Positions 14,865 to 23,604 of a DNA stretch of 34,610 nucleotides are shown here, piece by piece. Under the pieces are notes generated by a model. The model did not search any database. It saw only the letters and a program-made list of their open reading frames with translations, and was not told the DNA's origin. Each line of letters opens with the position of its first letter. Position 1 is the stretch's first letter. The translations under genes were made by a program, and so were the position numbers. Origin of the DNA: Comamonadaceae bacterium (GTDB taxonomy: Bacteria; Pseudomonadota; Gammaproteobacteria; Burkholderiales; Burkholderiaceae_C); the NCBI GenBank assembly GCA_947452785.1, contig CANGDZ010000036.1, positions 1 to 34,610 on the forward strand, given 5' to 3'.

Positions 14865-16274
14865 TCAAGCCCCCATGATGCTTTGCCCGCATACGCGCAC
14901 CACATTGCCGGTGACGCCGCCCGACGCAGGCGAGGCAAACCAGCAGATGGCCTCGGCCACATCTTGCGGCAGTCCGCCTTGGCTCATGGCGTTCATGCGC
15001 CGGCCCGCTTCGCGCAGAGCAAAGGGCACGGCAGCAGTCATGGCTGTTTCAATGAAGCCGGGCGCCACCGCATTGATGGTGATACCCAACTCCGCCAAGT
15101 GAGGCGCCATGCTTTGCACCATGCCCACCACACCGGCTTTGGACAGGGCGTAGTTGGTCTGCCCCAGATTGCCGGCAATGCCGGAGATGGAGGAGACACA
15201 GACGATGCGCGCGCCCAACTTGAGCGCACCGCGCTCGACCAGCGCCTCGTTGATGCGTTCTTGTGTGGACAGGTTCACGTTCACCACCATCTCCCAGAAA
15301 TGGGGTTTCATGTTGGCAATGGTTTTGTCGCGGGTGATGCCGGCGTTGTGCACGATAACATCCCAGCCACCATCGGCCAAGGCGGCATCTGTCAGTATCT
15401 GCGGGGCGTCGGGCGCACCAATGTCCAAAGCAATGGCCTTGCCCGCCACCTGCTGTGCAATGGCGTTCAGGCTGTCTTGAGCTTGCGGCACATCCAGGCA
15501 AATCACGTCCGCCCCTTCGCGCGCCATGACCTCAGCAATTGACGCGCCAATGCCGCGCGACGCGCCGGTGACCAACACCTTTTTGCCGGCCAAGGGCTGG
15601 GTCCAGTCGGCCGGGGCGACCGCGGCGTCAACCGCGGCGCCGACGCGAATCACCTGCCCCGACACATAGGTACTGCGGGGGGAGAGCAAGAAGCGCAAAG
15701 TGGACTCAAGCTCGTCTTGCACCCCGTCGGCCACATAGACGAGTTGGACGGTGATGGCTTTTTTCAGTTCTTTGGCCAGCGAACGCGTCAGACCTTCCAG
15801 GGCGCGTTGGATGGTGGCTTGACGCGGCTGCACACAGGCCTCAGGCGGGCGGCCCAACACGATGACCCGGCCACAGGGCAAGACCGAGCGCGCAGCATCA
15901 TGAAAAAATTCGTAGAGCGCAGTGGATTGACTGCTGTCGCTCAGGCCTGTGGCATCAAACACAAGGGCTTTGACCTTTTCGCCAGCTTGGTCTTCTATGC
16001 CCCAGCGACCGGTCATCAGGCCCGCCGCGTTGGCCAAGGCCATCCAATGCGGCAACTGACGGTGCGCCAAGGTATGAGCCCCTACTGACTTGAACACTTG
16101 GGCCAGCACAGGGAGTAAGGCCGATTGGGCCGTACCGCCGAGCAGAACCGTGCCTTCAATCACGGCCTGTCCCGGTTGGTATCGCTCCAGCACCAAAGGC
16201 TGGGGCAGACCCAAGGCGCCCGCCAGTTTGGCACCCACGGGGGAGTTGGCAAAATTCAAATACGAGTCACTCAT
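14865..16274 (-). CDS. High-molecular-weight FabG-like 3-oxoacyl reductase
   Basis: A 469-residue short-chain dehydrogenase of the FabG4/HMwFabG type. An N-terminal flavodoxin-like domain (about 1-210) without a cofactor motif precedes a canonical SDR domain: the NAD(P) motif TGASRGIG, NAGIT, the catalytic Ser in VSSISG and the YxxxK in NYALSKAG, all intact. It interconverts 3-oxoacyl and 3-hydroxyacyl thioesters, here probably 3-hydroxyacyl-CoA oxidation. It is the first gene of the operon, behind a promoter with a perfect TTGACA, and reads into the MaoC-like gene. Confidence 0.88.
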   Translation of the reverse strand: MSDSYLNFANSPVGAKLAGALGLPQPLVLERYQPGQAVIEGTVLLGGTAQSALLPVLAQVFKSVGAHTLAHRQLPHWMALANAAGLMTGRWGIEDQAGEKVKALVFDATGLSDSSQSTALYEFFHDAARSVLPCGRVIVLGRPPEACVQPRQATIQRALEGLTRSLAKELKKAITVQLVYVADGVQDELESTLRFLLSPRSTYVSGQVIRVGAAVDAAVAPADWTQPLAGKKVLVTGASRGIGASIAEVMAREGADVICLDVPQAQDSLNAIAQQVAGKAIALDIGAPDAPQILTDAALADGGWDVIVHNAGITRDKTIANMKPHFWEMVVNVNLSTQERINEALVERGALKLGARIVCVSSISGIAGNLGQTNYALSKAGVVGMVQSMAPHLAELGITINAVAPGFIETAMTAAVPFALREAGRRMNAMSQGGLPQDVAEAICWFASPASGGVTGNVVRVCGQSIMGA

Positions 16275-16326
16275 GCAGCATCATTTCATCAACAGTTTGC
16301 GGTACCGAGGGGCCCGTATTCGAACG

Positions 16327-16356
16327 ATCATGCTTTTTCCCATACACAACTGTCAA
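16327..16356 (-). promoter_or_regulatory. Candidate sigma-70 promoter of the beta-oxidation/monooxygenase operon
   Basis: On the minus strand, a consensus -35 TTGACA (16351-16356) is 18 nt from a -10-like CATGAT (16327-16332). It reads towards the FabG-like gene, 53 nt away. The rest of the 16275-16441 intergenic stretch holds no gene. Confidence 0.5.
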
Positions 16357-16441
16357 GTGACAAATTCTGTGATGAGGGTATTTCGTCTTTGCGGTGTATA
16401 GAATCCACCCGATCGACGGCAAATAATTTTATTGAAACACC

Positions 16442-16600
16442 ATGAAGCTTTTTTTGACACTGATTCTGCTCATGAATTTACAGGCATGCACAGTGTTGGC
16501 CATTGCCGATGCAGCGGGTTCAGCCGTTGTTTACGGTGCCAAAACGGCGGTAAATGTGCTGGATGCGGTGACACCGGACATCATCAACAAGAAAAAATAG
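16442..16600 (+). CDS. Small 52-residue lipoprotein (NF038104-like)
   Basis: A short gene from ATG 16442 to TAG 16598-16600. The peptide starts MKLFLTLILLM with a lipobox-like LQAC, so Cys17 would be lipidated. The mature 36 residues (TVLAIADAAGS...AVNVLDAV) are short and alanine/valine-rich with a lysine-rich tail, as in the NF038104 family of small lipoproteins of unknown function. A bidirectional hairpin terminator follows directly, supporting a real transcript. The ribosome-binding site is weak. It lies divergent from the FabG-like operon and convergent with the response regulator gene. Confidence 0.55.
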   Translation: MKLFLTLILLMNLQACTVLAIADAAGSAVVYGAKTAVNVLDAVTPDIINKKK

Positions 16601-16610
16601 AGCGAAAAAA

Positions 16611-16631
16611 AAGGGCTTGAAAAGCCCCTTT
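16611..16631. terminator. Bidirectional intrinsic terminator
   Basis: The stem GGGCTT/AAAGCCC with a short GA loop is flanked by an A-run on one side and CTTT on the other, so it can end transcription from both the small lipoprotein gene (plus) and the response regulator gene (minus), which converge here. Confidence 0.6.
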
Positions 16632-16633
16632 GG

Positions 16634-17236
16634 TTAGATGCCCAACCAACCGTTGGTGCGTGCAAAGTGCAGCGCCTGCGTTCGGCTATTGACACCGAGT
16701 CGGCGAAACAGACGCCAAAAGTGAACCTTGACGGTGTGCTCGCTGATGCTGAGCTTTTCCGCAATGTCGCGGTTGCTCAGGCCCTGGTCCAACATCAGGA
16801 TCAATTGCTTTTGGCGTTTTGACAGTTTGGTCGGTGCAGCCGAGGTTTCATCGGCTGCATCAGCCGCTTCATCCGCGGGCAGCAGGCTGCGCAAGCCTTC
16901 AATGATGATGTTGGGGTTGCTGGCTTTTTCCAAAAACAGATCCGCACCGGCTTCCAGACAGGCGGCTTCGTAGTCGCTGGCTTCAGAGCCTGTGACGATC
17001 ACCAACGGGATATCGGGATATTTGGCTTTGATGGCATGCAAACCTGACAAGCCCAAGGTGTCTGGCAGTTTCAAGTCCAAGCAAAACAGCTCTGGCGCGC
17101 CTTGTCGTTCAACCGTAGAGTCCAGCACGTTTAATTTCGGAACTGAAACAACTTTCAGACCCGGGCGAACACGGTGGACCAGCATGGTGATCGCATCGCG
17201 CATGAGGGGGTGGTCATCAATGACGTAGACGGTCAT
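16634..17236 (-). CDS. Response regulator, NarL/FixJ family, without adjacent kinase
   Basis: A 200-residue two-domain regulator. The receiver domain (about 1-120) has the acidic pair D7-D8, the phosphoacceptor D54 in FCLDLKLPD, T82 and K104. A 15-residue acidic/alanine linker leads to a LuxR-type helix-turn-helix (about 137-190) with the recognition part SNRDIAEKLSISEHTVKVHF. All conserved phosphorylation residues are present. There is no histidine kinase gene in the window, so its partner is unknown. It lies downstream of trpS on the same strand, separated by 102 nt of AT-rich DNA. Confidence 0.85.
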   Translation of the reverse strand: MTVYVIDDHPLMRDAITMLVHRVRPGLKVVSVPKLNVLDSTVERQGAPELFCLDLKLPDTLGLSGLHAIKAKYPDIPLVIVTGSEASDYEAACLEAGADLFLEKASNPNIIIEGLRSLLPADEAADAADETSAAPTKLSKRQKQLILMLDQGLSNRDIAEKLSISEHTVKVHFWRLFRRLGVNSRTQALHFARTNGWLGI

Positions 17237-17338
17237 GGTTTTGAAGGTGCATTAATCTTAAAGTACAAGGATACCAGTAACAAGGAGCGACTAGCAATAT
17301 TAATTTAGCAGAATTTGCCAACTAAATCTATTTATTCT

Positions 17339-18646
17339 CTATTTATCGCTAATTAAGTGCATAAAACGCAAATTCTCTAATACCTTGTTGCGTGCAGGAG
17401 GGCTGATGACTTCCATTTGCGCTTGTAAAGCGTCTAGGGCGCTGGCGCCGTGGGTGGTCAACTGCGCAATGGCCAAACCCGCATCACGCGGCGAGGTGAA
17501 GCCTTTGCTTTGAAGTAAAACTTCACCTTCAGGGCTCACCAATTTGAAATAGAACTGGCCGTCTTTTTCACGGTATTGCTTGAAACTCGGGGCTGCAGTT
17601 TTACTGGTTTTTTCGGTTTTCACCTGGGCTTGTGAAGCCAACGAGCGCAAGCCCACGGCATGGTGCAACTCACGCATGAAAGGCGCTGAACGTTCCAGCG
17701 CTTTTTCAGCGCCCAACTGCAGCATGCGCTCGACCTTGTCAGGGTGTTGCATCAGATCTTCATATGTGGCGCGCATGGGCGCGATTTCACGGTCAATACG
17801 TTCAAACACCTGTTGCTTGGCATCGCCCCAGGCGATGCCGTCGGCAAAGGCTTGAGCCATCTGCTGAGTTTCTTCGGCGCTGGCAAAGGCCTGGTAGATC
17901 TGGAACAAGGCCGAGCCTTCGGTGCTTTTGGGCTCGCCCGGGGCGCGTGAATCGGTGACGATGGCGTTGATCTGTTTGCGCATCTGTGCGCTGGGCGAAA
18001 AAAGGGGAATAGTGTTGTCGTAGCTCTTGCTCATCTTGCGGCCGTCAAGGCCAGGCAAGAGAGCCACTGATTCTTCCACCACCGCCTCGGGCAAGACAAA
18101 GTGCTCGCCATACAAATGGTTGAAGCTGGCGGCCATGTCTCGCGCCATTTCGATGTGTTGAATCTGATCGCGCCCCACCGGGACTTTATGCGCTTTGAAC
18201 ATCAAGATGTCGGCGCCCATCAAGACTGGGTACATGAACAGGCCTGCTGAGACGTCGGCATCGGTGTCGTGTCCGGCGGCATGGTTTTTGTCGGTGGCCG
18301 CTTTATAGGCGTGCGCGCGGTTGAGCACGCCTTTGCCCGTCACGCAGGTCAGCAACCAGGTCAGCTCTGGAATTTGGGGTACGTCCGATTGCCGGTAAAA
18401 AGTCACCACATTTGGATCCAGTCCAGCCGCGATCCAACTGGCAGCGATTTCCAACGTGGAGCGCTGAATGCGGGCGGGCTCGTCGCATTTGATCAGTGCG
18501 TGGTAGTCCGCCAAAAAATAAAAACCTTCGGTCGCAGCGTTGCGGCTGGCTTGCACGGTGGGCCGAATGGCACCCACGTAGTTGCCCAGATGCGGCGTAC
18601 CGGTGGTGGTGATACCGGTCAGGACGCGTGTGCGTTCAGAATTCAT
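17339..18646 (-). CDS. trpS: Tryptophanyl-tRNA synthetase with C-terminal extension
   Basis: Charges tRNA-Trp with tryptophan in the cytoplasm. A class I enzyme: the HIGH-type motif TPHLGN is at residues 17-22 and KMSKS at 204-208. Start taken as ATG 18646 (435 residues), before MNSERTRVLTGI; an in-frame TTG at 18664 is less likely. Usual bacterial TrpS is about 330-350 residues. The extra C-terminal 80-90 residues contain SFKQYREKDGQFYFKLVSPE and an RDAGLAIAQL helix, similar to the YegP/DUF1508-type fold, and I believe that this is common in Burkholderiales. The site-2 protease gene is 25 nt upstream. Confidence 0.95.
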   Translation of the reverse strand: MNSERTRVLTGITTTGTPHLGNYVGAIRPTVQASRNAATEGFYFLADYHALIKCDEPARIQRSTLEIAASWIAAGLDPNVVTFYRQSDVPQIPELTWLLTCVTGKGVLNRAHAYKAATDKNHAAGHDTDADVSAGLFMYPVLMGADILMFKAHKVPVGRDQIQHIEMARDMAASFNHLYGEHFVLPEAVVEESVALLPGLDGRKMSKSYDNTIPLFSPSAQMRKQINAIVTDSRAPGEPKSTEGSALFQIYQAFASAEETQQMAQAFADGIAWGDAKQQVFERIDREIAPMRATYEDLMQHPDKVERMLQLGAEKALERSAPFMRELHHAVGLRSLASQAQVKTEKTSKTAAPSFKQYREKDGQFYFKLVSPEGEVLLQSKGFTSPRDAGLAIAQLTTHGASALDALQAQMEVISPPARNKVLENLRFMHLISDK

Positions 18647-18671
18647 GATGTTCACAGTGGGCAAAAAAGAG

Positions 18672-19340
18672 TCAAGGCAGCAACGCCGCTAAAGGCGACA
18701 AGATCAGTTCGATCAGACCGAAGGTCAGATGCATCAGTGGCTGCATCCACAAGGTGCTCACCACGCCGGTGATGACCAAGGCCATGACAATGAAGAAGCC
18801 CCAGGGCTCAATCCGCGAGACCCAGACGGCTTGGCGCCAAGGCAAGAGGCCGACCAAGATGCGGCCACCATCGAGCGGCGGCAGGGGAAATAAATTGAAG
18901 GCGAACATCACCACATTGGTGAGCAGGCCGGCTTTGCACATTTCTAAAAAGAAGCGTTCACTGATGCCGTTGGCGATCAGCAAATAAGTGGCCGCGCCCC
19001 AGAGCAAGGCTTGCACCAAGTTGGCGGCTGGGCCGGCCAAGGCCACCCAAATCATGTCGGTCTTAGGGTGGCGCAAACGGTCAAAGCGAACCGGAACCGG
19101 TTTGGCATAACCAAATAAAAAAGCACCGCCCGTGCTGAAGTAAAGCAGCAAAGGCATGAGCACGGTGCCCATGGGGTCGATGTGCGCAAAGGGATTGAGC
19201 GTGACGCGGCCCATCATCGCGGCGGTGTTGTCGCCAAAATGTTGCGCGGCATAGCCATGTGCGGCCTCGTGCAAGGTGATCGCAAAAATCACCGGCAAGG
19301 CATAGATGAGAACGGTTTGAATCAGGTTAGAGATATCCAC
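18672..19340 (-). CDS. Site-2 protease family (M50) membrane metalloprotease
   Basis: A 222-residue intramembrane zinc protease of the compact YwhC-like group. HEAAH at residues 24-28 binds zinc together with the Asp of PPLDGGR (157-159). There are six hydrophobic segments. Substrates are not known for this group. It sits 40 nt after the YciO-like gene and 25 nt before trpS, an arrangement common in betaproteobacteria. Confidence 0.88.
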   Translation of the reverse strand: MDISNLIQTVLIYALPVIFAITLHEAAHGYAAQHFGDNTAAMMGRVTLNPFAHIDPMGTVLMPLLLYFSTGGAFLFGYAKPVPVRFDRLRHPKTDMIWVALAGPAANLVQALLWGAATYLLIANGISERFFLEMCKAGLLTNVVMFAFNLFPLPPLDGGRILVGLLPWRQAVWVSRIEPWGFFIVMALVITGVVSTLWMQPLMHLTFGLIELILSPLAALLP

Positions 19341-19380
19341 GGTGCGATTGTCTCAGATGCTGCGCGTTCAAATCCAAAGT

Positions 19381-20004
19381 TCAAAGCCCTAGGCGCGCGA
19401 TGTCGCCCTGGCCTTGGCGAATCACCTCAGGCTCGTCACCGCTCAGGTCCACCACGGTGGTCGCCTCCAGTGCGCAGGCGCCGGCATCGATCACGCCAGC
19501 AATCTGGTGTTCAAGCCGTTCGCGGATTTCTTGCGGATCGTTCAAGGGGTCTTGTTCGCCCGGCATGATCAAGGTGGTGGCGAGCAAGGGCGCTGCGTGC
19601 AGCGACAGCAGTTCTTGCAGCACCTTGTGCTCGGGCACGCGCAGGCCAATGGTTTTGCGTTGCGGGTGGCTCACGCGGCGCGGTACTTCTTTGGTGGCTT
19701 CCAAAATGAAGGTGAAGGCGCCGGGCGTGGCTTGTTTGATCAGGCGAAATTGGCGGTTGTCGACCTTGGCGTAGTTGGCCAACTCACTCAGGTCACGGCA
19801 CAGCAGCGTCAGGTGGTGTTTGTCGTCCATGCCGCGTACACGGCGCAGTTGATCGGCTGCGGCTTTGTCGTCCAAGTGGCACACCAGCGCGTAACTGGAG
19901 TCGGTGGGCACCGCCAAGATACCGCCTTGCTGGAGCAGCGCCACCGCTTGTTTGAGCAAGCGAACCTGAGGGTTGTCGGGGTGAACAGAGAAAAATTGAG
20001 CCAT
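19381..20004 (-). CDS. L-threonylcarbamoyladenylate synthase family protein (YciO-like)
   Basis: A 207-residue YrdC/Sua5-fold protein. The N-terminal AVPTDSSYALVC and the basic RRVRGMDD-KHHLTLLC region form the nucleotide- and RNA-binding surface; PGAFTFILEATKEVPRR and IGLRVPEH follow. Sequence details (RRVRGMDDKHHLTLL) fit the YciO subgroup better than TsaC/Sua5 proper, so participation in t6A formation is uncertain. Start ATG 20004. It sits between the EamA transporter (31 nt) and the site-2 protease. Confidence 0.8.
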   Translation of the reverse strand: MAQFFSVHPDNPQVRLLKQAVALLQQGGILAVPTDSSYALVCHLDDKAAADQLRRVRGMDDKHHLTLLCRDLSELANYAKVDNRQFRLIKQATPGAFTFILEATKEVPRRVSHPQRKTIGLRVPEHKVLQELLSLHAAPLLATTLIMPGEQDPLNDPQEIRERLEHQIAGVIDAGACALEATTVVDLSGDEPEVIRQGQGDIARLGL

Positions 20005-20035
20005 GGTGAATAGATGCTAAATGCTTTAGGCGGCT

Positions 20036-20932
20036 TCAGGATTCGGCAGGTTGCACCATCACGCGGCCTTCGCGCACCGTCAGCCAGGCGCCTAAAGCGC
20101 CACACAGCGCGACCAGGCTCATGCCAATCAAGGTCCACTGATCAGGCACATGGTTAAAAACCAACCAGCCGCCCAGCATGGCAAAGCCAATTTGCGTATA
20201 CAAATAAGGTGTCAGTGTGGCGGCGGGGGCTCGCATATAGGCCAGGATTAAAAAGAAATGGCCCACGGTGGCCAAGAACCCCATGAGGCCTAGTTGCGCC
20301 CACAGCGTCCAATCATGCGGCACCTCCCAGACGAAGGGCAGCATCAGCGTCGCTAAAAAGGTGCCGATCCAGCCGGTGTACAAGTGCATGGTGATCGGGT
20401 CTTCGGTGCGCGCCATTTTGCTGGTCAGCACCTGAAAGCTGGAGTTGGTCACCACCAGCGCCAAAGGCAGAATCACGGTCCAGTCGAAATGTTGACTGCC
20501 CGGGCGGATGATCACCATCGTGCCGATGAAGCCGCCCATCACCAAAGCCCAGCGCAGGGGTGTGACTTTCTCTCCCAAGCTTTTGGTGGCCCACAGAGTG
20601 ATCACCAAAGGGGCCATCAAGACGATGGCGGTGAACTCGCCCACCGGCATGTATTTGAGACTGAAGAAGGCCAGCAAACTGCTGCAAAAAAGCAGAAAGC
20701 CGCGCAGCAGTTGGAAGCGCGGATGGGCGGTGCGCAACACGCTGATGCCTCTAGTGGGCAGCACCGCCAAGGTCGTGGCCACGGCTTGGAAGCCGTAGCG
20801 GAACCACAGCGCCATCAGCAAGGGCATGCTGGTGCTGATGTGCTTGGTGGTGGTATCCAGGGCAGAAAAACAGGTGACCGCCAGCAGCCCAAAACCGATC
20901 CCGACCAAGACTTTGCGCGGGTTGTGCTTCAC
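20036..20932 (-). CDS. EamA/DMT-family transporter
   Basis: A 298-residue inner-membrane protein with about ten hydrophobic segments in two EamA repeats (repeat 1 to about residue 150, then 150-285), as in drug/metabolite exporters. Substrate unknown. It begins with GTG overlapping the stop of the PHP phosphatase gene by 4 nt, so the two are translationally coupled. The C-terminus ends with a short charged tail. Confidence 0.85.
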   Translation of the reverse strand: MKHNPRKVLVGIGFGLLAVTCFSALDTTTKHISTSMPLLMALWFRYGFQAVATTLAVLPTRGISVLRTAHPRFQLLRGFLLFCSSLLAFFSLKYMPVGEFTAIVLMAPLVITLWATKSLGEKVTPLRWALVMGGFIGTMVIIRPGSQHFDWTVILPLALVVTNSSFQVLTSKMARTEDPITMHLYTGWIGTFLATLMLPFVWEVPHDWTLWAQLGLMGFLATVGHFFLILAYMRAPAATLTPYLYTQIGFAMLGGWLVFNHVPDQWTLIGMSLVALCGALGAWLTVREGRVMVQPAES

Positions 20933-21786
20933 TGGATGCGGTCAGCCAGCAACTCCCACACGGGGGTGAGTTTGCCTGGCAAAAACGGCAGGGTACCCAA
21001 GTCGGTATGGCTTTCATCGGGGCTATGAAAATCGCTGCCTCGGGACGCCGCCAGGCCGAATTCCAGCGCCGTGGCGGCGTAGATCTGGGCTTCGGCCGCG
21101 GTGTGGCTGCCAGTGACCACTTCAACGGCCTGACCACCGTGGTTTTTGAATTCGGTGAACAAGGCGTATTCCTCATTCGGTGTGAAGCCATAGCGCGCGG
21201 GGTGGGCGATCACGGCCACGCCTTGGGCGCCGGTGATCCACTGCACGGCGTCGCGTAAGTGGGCCCAGCGGTGCGGCACAAAACCGGGTTTGTGCTCGGT
21301 GAGAAAGCGGCGAAAGACTTCGGAGGTGTCGTTGCAAACACCGGACTCCACCAAGAAGCGGGCAAAGTGGGTGCGCGAGATCAACTCCGGATTGCCGGCG
21401 AACCTCAGTGCCCCTTCAAACGCACCGTGGATGCCAACTTTGGCCAGTCCTTCGGACATCTCGCGGGCACGTTCTTCGCGACCACCGCGTGTTTGGCGCA
21501 GGCCTTGGGCTAAGGCTGTGTTGTGGTGGTCAAAACCCAAGCCAACGATGTGCACCGTGTGGTTGGCAAAGGTGACTGAAATCTCGGTGCCCGTCAGGTA
21601 AGGCAGCGAAAGCGCTTTGGCTGCGGCCAGCGCCCGGTCTTGCCCGCCAATTTCGTCATGGTCGGTGAGTGCCCACAGCTCCACCCCGTTGGCTTTGGCG
21701 CGCGGCGCGAGCACTTCGGGGGTCAGGGTACCGTCCGAAACCACAGAGTGGCAATGCAAATCGGCGTTCAGCTGGGGATTGGGCAT
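20929..21786 (-). CDS. rnm: PHP-domain 3',5'-nucleoside bisphosphate phosphatase (RNase AM/YciV-like)
   Basis: A 285-residue PHP hydrolase. ADLHCHSVVSDG near the N-terminus, LTDHDEIGG, GTEIS and the C-terminal GSDFHSPDE carry the metal-binding His/Asp residues. Homologues hydrolyse 3',5'-bisphosphonucleotides and trim the 5' ends of rRNA. Start taken as ATG 21786; an in-frame GTG at 21795 is the alternative. First gene of the block to trpS, divergent from the ferredoxin gene 83 nt away. The specific symbol rests on family similarity. Confidence 0.8.
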   Translation of the reverse strand: MPNPQLNADLHCHSVVSDGTLTPEVLAPRAKANGVELWALTDHDEIGGQDRALAAAKALSLPYLTGTEISVTFANHTVHIVGLGFDHHNTALAQGLRQTRGGREERAREMSEGLAKVGIHGAFEGALRFAGNPELISRTHFARFLVESGVCNDTSEVFRRFLTEHKPGFVPHRWAHLRDAVQWITGAQGVAVIAHPARYGFTPNEEYALFTEFKNHGGQAVEVVTGSHTAAEAQIYAATALEFGLAASRGSDFHSPDESHTDLGTLPFLPGKLTPVWELLADRIQ

Positions 21787-21827
21787 GGTTTTCACAAGCC
21801 TATTTTAGACCCAGTGCCACCCTGTAG

Positions 21828-22121
<294 letters not shown>

Positions 22122-22130
22122 AGCGCGGGT

Positions 22131-22787
22131 TCAGTCCTCGACGCCAATGGCCGGCGGCGCTGGCGTTTGAAGGGGGGCCGCTGGCGTCAGCGTGGGCCTA
22201 GGCGGTTTGGGGCGCTGTGGCTTGCTGGTGTGAATCTGCACCATGGCTTTCTCCATGTCACCTGCCAGCAGTTGCGGCAAGGCTTTGATGGATCGTGCAA
22301 TGCTGTCTTCGATGGCCTGACGGTGATCCGGTGAGGGCTTTTTCAACACCCAGTGGATGACTTCTGATTTTTCGCCAGGATGGCCCACGCCAATGCGCAG
22401 ACGCCAGTAATCCGGGCCCATTTGAGCATGGATGTCACGCAAGCCGTTGTGCCCCGCGTGGCTACCGCCTTTTTTGAGCTTGACCTGACCGGGTTCAATG
22501 TCCAACTCATCGTGCGCCACCAGAATTTCTTCGGGTTGGATCTTAAAAAATTTGGCCAGCGCGCCCACCGATTTACCGGATAAGTTCATGAAGGTTTGCG
22601 GCGCCAGCAACCACACGGTTTGACCGTTGACTTGGGTGCGCGCGACCAAACCCCAGTAACTCTTCTCGGGCACCAAGTGGACTTTAAGCTCGCGTGCGAC
22701 CGCGTCCAGCCACCAAAAGCCAGCGTTATGGCGGGTGGCTTCGTATTCAGTGCCTGGATTACCCAGGCCGACAAACAGTTTGATCAT
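22131..22787 (-). CDS. pth: Peptidyl-tRNA hydrolase
   Basis: Releases tRNA from prematurely dropped peptidyl-t[21 protein letters not shown] gives catalytic H20; N68 (in FMNLSG) and D93 (in AHDELD) complete the active site, and the [10 protein letters not shown] block is intact. A proline-rich C-terminal tail of about 25 residues ([14 protein letters not shown]) goes beyond the usual end near 190. Start ATG 22787. It lies downstream of rplY but behind that gene's terminator, so it may need its own promoter. Confidence 0.96.
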   Translation of the reverse strand: MIKLFVGLGNPGTEYEATRHNAGFWWLDAVARELKVHLVPEKSYWGLVARTQVNGQTVWLLAPQTFMNLSGKSVGALAKFFKIQPEEILVAHDELDIEPGQVKLKKGGSHAGHNGLRDIHAQMGPDYWRLRIGVGHPGEKSEVIHWVLKKPSPDHRQAIEDSIARSIKALPQLLAGDMEKAMVQIHTSKPQRPKPPRPTLTPAAPLQTPAPPAIGVED

Positions 22788-22830
22788 GGTGGAGGATTAT
22801 CAGCGCTGTGCATATAAGTAACTCACCCAT

Positions 22831-22865
22831 GAAAAAGGCCCGCTCACATCGAAGTGAAGCGGGCC
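22831..22865 (-). terminator. Intrinsic terminator after rplY
   Basis: On the minus strand GGCCCGCTTCAC pairs with GTGAGCGGGCC (one bulge) and is followed by TTTTTC. Stem 22837-22865, U-tract about 22831-22836. It lies 21 nt after the rplY stop. Confidence 0.75.
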
Positions 22866-22885
22866 GTTTTCGAGGGCAAGAAGAA

Positions 22886-23503
22886 TTACTTCTTCTTGCC
22901 TTTGGCTGGTGCAGCAACCACCACGGGTGCGGCTTCCACTTCGGCGACCGGAGCCACCACAGCAACCAACACGGGGTTGGCTTTACCGTGGGTGACCACT
23001 TTCACGCCCTTGGGCAAGACGACGTCGTTCACGTGCAAAGACACGCCTTTTTGCAGGGCAGACAGGTCCACATTGATGAACTCAGGCAAATCGGCGGGCA
23101 AGCAGGCCACTTCGATTTCGTTGGCCACGTGGTTGATCAAGCACTTGTCAATTTTGAAAGCAGGAGACTCTTCTTCACCGCTGAAGTGCACTGGCACTTT
23201 CATGTGCAAAGTTGTGTTGGCTTCCACGCGCTGGAAGTCAATGTGCAACACCAATTGCTTGAAGGGGTGCATTTGGTAGTCACGCAGCAAGACTTTGCTG
23301 GACTGGCCGGCCACTTCCATCTCAAGGATGGTGGCGTGGAAAGCTTCTTTTTTCAGGGCATGCCACAGCGCGTTGTGATCGAGTTCGATCAACAGGGGTT
23401 GGGCTTCACCACCGTAAACGATAGCGGGTGTACGACCTGAGTTGCGCAGACGGCGGCTCGCACCCGTACCTTGCAATGAGCGCTCAAAAGCGACGAATTT
23501 CAT
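22886..23503 (-). CDS. rplY: 50S ribosomal protein bL25 (CTC form)
   Basis: A 205-residue 5S-rRNA-binding ribosomal protein of the long CTC type: an N-terminal L25 domain (about 1-95, with [16 protein letters not shown]) and a C-terminal beta domain, ending in an Ala/Val and Lys-rich tail (APAKGKKK). Start ATG 23503, with AGGAG close upstream. It follows prs with a hairpin terminator in between and ends at its own terminator. Confidence 0.96.
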   Translation of the reverse strand: MKFVAFERSLQGTGASRRLRNSGRTPAIVYGGEAQPLLIELDHNALWHALKKEAFHATILEMEVAGQSSKVLLRDYQMHPFKQLVLHIDFQRVEANTTLHMKVPVHFSGEEESPAFKIDKCLINHVANEIEVACLPADLPEFINVDLSALQKGVSLHVNDVVLPKGVKVVTHGKANPVLVAVVAPVAEVEAAPVVVAAPAKGKKK

Positions 23504-23550
23504 AACTAACTCCTACTGAGGGTCCACCGCGACCAGTGTGACCCTGATTG

Positions 23551-23584
23551 AAAAAGGTCTGCGAGCCCTTGGGCCAGCAGACCT
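23551..23584 (-). terminator. Hairpin with T-run between prs and rplY
   Basis: On the minus strand AGGTCTGC pairs with GCAGACCT around a GC-rich loop, and TTTTT follows (23551-23555). It starts about 20 nt after the prs stop. A second weaker stem (AGGGTC/GACCCT) lies next to it. Read-through could still feed rplY. Confidence 0.65.
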
Positions 23585-23604
23585 GCTAATGTGTTCTCGG
23601 CTTC

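Noticed and set aside
14814..15542. A 242-codon plus-strand open frame
   Set aside because: Antisense to the FabG-like reductase and the MaoC start; no ribosome-binding site and a His/Gly-rich artefact composition.
19414..20013. A 199-codon plus-strand open frame
   Set aside because: Antisense to the YciO-like gene and without family features.
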